From Chitinophaga sedimenti (GTDB taxonomy: Bacteria > Bacteroidota > Bacteroidia > Chitinophagales > Chitinophagaceae), in assembly GCF_023156195.1 (NCBI RefSeq), contig NZ_JAKUKA010000001.1, positions 5,456,001-5,520,000 of the forward strand: a stretch of DNA of 64,000 nt. Reading direction: 5' to 3'. The translations under genes were made by a program, and so were the position numbers. The stretch's first letter is position 1. Each line of letters begins with the position of its first letter. The notes below the pieces were generated by a model. The model ran no database searches. It was not told the DNA's origin and was given only the letters and a program-made list of their open reading frames with translations. Positions 60,979 to 64,000 of the stretch are shown piece after piece.

Positions 60979-62308
60979 ATGTTCGAATCATTATCGGAGA
61001 GGCTGGACTCGGCGTTTAAACAGCTAAAAGGTGAAGGACGCATTTCCGAGATCAACGTAGCAGCCACTGTGAAAGAGATCCGCCGCGCCCTTGTGGATGC
61101 GGACGTGAACTTTAAAATAGCCAAGGATTTTACCGACAGGGTAAAGGAAAAGGCACAGGGCGAAAAGGTACTTACTTCCATTTCCCCGGCCAGCTGATGG
61201 TGAAAATTGTGAAGGACGAGCTGGTGGAGCTGATGGGCGCTACCGAAGTGGAACTGGAGCTGAAGGCAAATCCTACCGTGATCCTGATCGCAGGTTTGCA
61301 GGGTTCTGGTAAAACCACCTTCTCGGGTAAACTCGCCAACTTCCTCAAAACAAAAAAGAATAAGAAACCCCTGCTGGTTGCGGCGGATATTTACCGCCCG
61401 GCGGCGATCGACCAGCTGAAAGTGCTCGGCGGTCAGATTGGGGTGGAAGTATACTCCGAACCGGAGAATAAAAATGCGGTGCAGATTGCGGAAAATGCGA
61501 TCAAAGAAGCCAAATCGAAAGGGTACAATGTCGTTATCATCGATACCGCCGGCCGTTTGGCCGTGGATGAGGTGATGATGGCCGAGGTAGCAAATGTGAA
61601 AGCGGCTGTTGCCCCGCACGAAATCCTGTTCGTGGTAGACTCCATGACCGGTCAGGATGCCGTTAACACCGCCAAAGCGTTTAATGAACGCCTCGACTTC
61701 TCCGGCGTAGTGCTTACCAAACTTGATGGTGATACCCGCGGTGGTGCGGCGCTGACCATCAAATACACCGTACAGAAGCCCATCAAGTTCGTGAGCATGG
61801 GCGAAAAGCTGGATACCCTCGACGTGTTCTATCCCGAACGTATGGCGCAGCGTATCCCGGGCATGGGTGATATTACCACCCTCGTGGAAAGGGCGCAGGC
61901 ACAGTTCGACGAGGAGCAGGCGAAGAAACTTGAGAAAAAGATCCGTCAGAATAAATTTGATTTCGACGACTTTAAAGAGCAGCTCGGCCAGATCAAAAAA
62001 ATGGGTAGCCTAAAAGACCTGCTGGGTATGATCCCCGGTTTAGGCAAGGCGGTAAAGGACCGGACATCAGCGACGATGCTTTTAAGGGCATCGAGGCGAT
62101 GATTAACTCCATGACACCGGCAGAGCGCGCCGATCCGGACCTGATCGAAGGCAGCCGCCGCAAACGTATTGCGAAAGGCGCCGGTAAAGATATACAGGAC
62201 GTAAACCAGTTCATGAAGCAGTTTGAGCAGATGCGCCAGATGATGAAAATGATGAACAAAATGCCAGGGGGCGGAAAAGGCTTCAAAGGCATGGGAATGG
62301 GACGTTAA
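60979..62308 (+). CDS. ffh: Signal recognition particle protein Ffh (two frame breaks)
   Basis: GTPase that binds 4.5S RNA and signal peptides and delivers nascent chains to FtsY. N domain, then the G domain with GLQGSGKTT (about residue 106), DIYRPAA, DTAGRL and TKLDGDTRGG, then the methionine-rich M domain (QMRQMMKMMNKMPGGGKG). About 443 residues. Breaks at 61184-61189 (CCCCGG; one base restores SPGQLMVKI) and 62060-62063 (CCGG; one T restores KDLDISDDAFKGIEAM). Two added bases give 444 codons. Confidence 0.95.
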
Positions 62309-62446
62309 GAACGGCCTGAACAGAAATGAACAGGATAATTTTGTAAAAATGGCGATTGTATTTTGGGAAATATTAATTTTCAACTTACATTTGCTGCCCG
62401 ATAGAAACAATATTTGTTCACTCGCAAAAAATAATTCGACTTATTT

Positions 62447-62903
62447 ATGCCAGTAAAGATCCGTTTACAGAGACATGGCGCAAAAAAGAGACCTTTTACT
62501 TCATCGTAGTAGCCGATGCGCGTGCGCCACGCGACGGTAGTTCATCCAGAAAATTGGAACTTACAATCCGCTGACTGTTCCTGCTTCCATCAACATCGAC
62601 ACAGAGAAAGCGCTGCGTTGGTTGCAGAAAGGTGCTCAACCTACAGATACCGTTAGAAGAATCCTTTCTTTCAAAGGTGTACTGTACCTGAAACACCTCC
62701 TGCGTGGTGTGAAACTGGGCCTGTTCGACGAGCCTACTGCTTACAAAAAATTCGAGCAATGGCAGGCTGATCACGAGCAGAAAGTTTCTGCACGTCGCGA
62801 AAGCCAGAAGAAAGCAAGAGTTGCTGCTCCTGTTGTAAGGAAAGTAGAAGAAGCACCTGCTGCTCCTGCTGAGCCAGCTGCTGAAGGCGAAGCTGAAGCT
62901 TAG
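62447..62903 (+). CDS. rpsP: 30S ribosomal protein bS16 (two frame breaks)
   Basis: About 152 residues: a normal bS16 core (MPVKIRLQRHGAKKRPFYFIV, then KIGTYNPL, KALRWLQKGAQPTDTVRRIL) plus an Ala/Glu/Lys-rich C-terminal tail of some 50 residues, as often found in Bacteroidota. One T is missing near 62492 (restores PFYFIVVADARAPRDG) and one base near 62542 (restores FIQKIGTYNP). First gene of the rpsP-rimM-trmD group, separated from rimM by a stable hairpin. Confidence 0.95.
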
Positions 62904-62925
62904 TTTTTACAGATAACATATTACA

Positions 62926-62965
62926 AAAAGGGAGGTTTGCTCGCAAATTCTCCCTTTTGCTTTTT
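62926..62965 (+). terminator. Strong hairpin between rpsP and rimM
   Basis: AAAAGGGAG (62926-62934) / CTCCCTTTT (62950-62958), with the inner pair TTTGC / GCAAA, then GCTTTTT. It can act as a terminator or attenuator after rpsP, lowering rimM and trmD expression relative to the ribosomal protein. Confidence 0.75.
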
Positions 62966-62980
62966 GGCGACCGCCGTTTT

Positions 62981-63497
62981 ATGAGTAATTATTTCAGCAT
63001 AGGTAAAATATCTGCCGTTTTTGGACTCGAAGGCGAGGTAATCCTTAAACACAGCCTCGGGAAAAGAACTTTCCTGAAGGGAGTGGAGGTGTTATTCCTG
63101 GAAGAACGTAAGGATAGTTTTATTCCTTATTTCCTGGAAAAAGCCAAACCGAAGGACCATGAAAACGTGTATGTGAAGCTGGAGGGGGTAAATACCCCGA
63201 AGCGGCACGTAAAATACTGCAGCGGGGTGTTTACCTGTCGGATGTTGATTTTAAAGCGCAAACGGCCTCCTCGGCCCCTTTGTCGTTATTGGGTTTTAAC
63301 GTCCGGGATGCACATGAAGGCGCGCTGGGAGTGATAGAAGAGATCATCGAACTGCCTATGCAGGTATTGGCGAGGATCACTTTGGACGGTAAAGAGGTGT
63401 TACTGCCTATTAACGACCAAACCCTGCGGAAGGTCGATAAAAAAGAGCAGACCGTTCACTGGACCTGCCCGAAGGTTTGCTGGACATTTATAAATAG
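62981..63497 (+). CDS. rimM: Ribosome maturation factor RimM (two frame breaks)
   Basis: About 172 residues: N-terminal RimM barrel (YFSIGKISAVFGLEGEVILK) and a C-terminal PRC-barrel domain (LLGFNVRDAHEGALGVIEEI, VLLPINDQTLRKVD). It assists 30S 3' domain assembly and binds uS19. Breaks at 63195-63199 (CCCCG for CCCCGG; restores NTPEAARKILQRGVYLSDVD) and 63459-63462 (CTGG for CCTGG; restores VHLDLPEGLLDIYK with stop 63495-63497). Two added bases give exactly 173 codons. Six bases separate it from trmD. Confidence 0.93.
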
Positions 63498-63503
63498 CAG
63501 ATT

Positions 63504-64000
63504 ATGCGAATAGATATCATCAGCGTGCTGCCCGAACTGCTGGAAAGCCCGTTTTCACATTCCATTCTGAAGAGAGCGAAGGCAAAGGGCCTGCTGGAAA
63601 TAAACGTGCATCATCTGCGCCAGTATTCTACTTTTAAGCATAACCAGGTAGACGATTACCAATTTGGCGGCGGCGCCGGCATGGTAATGATGATGGAGCC
63701 GCTGGTAAACGCTATCGAGGATCTGCAAAAGCAGGTGACCTATGACGAGGTGATTTACCTGACACCAGATGGTAAGACGCTGGACCAGCGCATGGCCAAC
63801 ACCTTATCACTGAAAGGCAACCTGCTCATGATCTGCGGCCACTACAAAGGCATCGACGAACGTTTCCGGGAGCATTTTGTGACCATGGAGATCTCCATAG
63901 GCGACTTTGTACTGTCGGGCGGCGAATTGGCCGCTGCAGTGCTGGTGGATGCCATTGGGCGGCTGTTGCCCGGCGTGCTGAACGACGAAACCTCCGCCCT
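63504..64000 (+). CDS. trmD: tRNA (guanine-37-N1)-methyltransferase TrmD, 5' part
   Basis: The first 165 or so residues; the gene runs off the right end of the window. MRIDIISVLPELLESPFSHSI opens a SPOUT-class methyltransferase; YQFGGGAGMVMM, ICGHYKGIDERFREH and EISIGDFVLSGGELAA are the S-adenosylmethionine-binding trefoil-knot motifs. It methylates G37 next to the anticodon and prevents frameshifting. It belongs to the conserved rpsP-rimM-trmD(-rplS) order. Confidence 0.96.
   Translation, partial: MRIDIISVLPELLESPFSHSILKRAKAKGLLEINVHHLRQYSTFKHNQVDDYQFGGGAGMVMMMEPLVNAIEDLQKQVTYDEVIYLTPDGKTLDQRMANTLSLKGNLLMICGHYKGIDERFREHFVTMEISIGDFVLSGGELAAAVLVDAIGRLLPGVLNDETSA

Overview
The window looks like chromosomal DNA of a Bacteroidota member, most likely a Chitinophagaceae (Chitinophaga-like) bacterium. 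Evidence: SusC/SusD pairs, a type IX secretion sorting domain, a short RpoD starting with MRQLKIT, promoters of the TTTG / TAnnTTTG type, a DUF6427-like membrane protein, and many exported glycoside hydrolases. G+C is roughly 50%.

Layout. 0.3-5.0 kb: diheme cytochrome c, then clpX, clpP and tig on the minus strand. 5.2-16.4 kb: tRNA-Leu, the (p)ppGpp enzyme Rel, purA, an acidic AT-hook-like protein, pabB, an epimerase-like SDR, two envelope proteins of unknown function and purQ. 16.4-19.1 kb: a DsbD-alpha-like protein, dsbD and tRNA-Ala. 19-30 kb: GH43 enzyme, GNAT, a very large GH74/Ig-like/malectin T9SS-secreted protein, and a TonB receptor. 30.6-32.6 kb: PAS histidine kinase plus response regulator. 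32.9-46.5 kb: a mannoside utilisation locus (LacI regulator, SusC, SusD, two GH92 alpha-mannosidases facing each other across a zinc-ribbon protein). Three copies of an AACCGGTT palindrome mark its probable LacI operators. 47.4-53.5 kb: a same-strand run of response regulator, receiver-kinase, 7TM kinase, GNAT-like protein and ThiF/E1-like enzyme, with a small Cys-containing ORF upstream. 53.8-64 kb: exported superoxide dismutase, GT39, PAP2, LptF/G permease, START-like protein, rpoD, ffh, rpsP, rimM and the start of trmD.

Caution on sequence quality. About fifty single- or double-base frame breaks interrupt roughly two thirds of the genes, including essential ones (clpX, tig, purA, ffh, rpsP, rimM). 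Most lie in homopolymers. A dozen lie at CC(A/T)GG-like sites and a few at CCCCGG. I read these as sequencing errors, not pseudogenes, so broken genes are given here as single full-length genes with the break positions noted. All restored proteins are conceptual.

The most unusual non-coding signal is a family of degenerate repeats with a strict 11-bp period in two intergenic regions (8098-8427 and 47075-47272), both just downstream of a GTCATT(G/T)CGA element. The most interesting gene set is the ThiF/GNAT/two-kinase/receiver run at 47.4-53.5 kb, which has the layout of a signal-synthesis plus sensing module.
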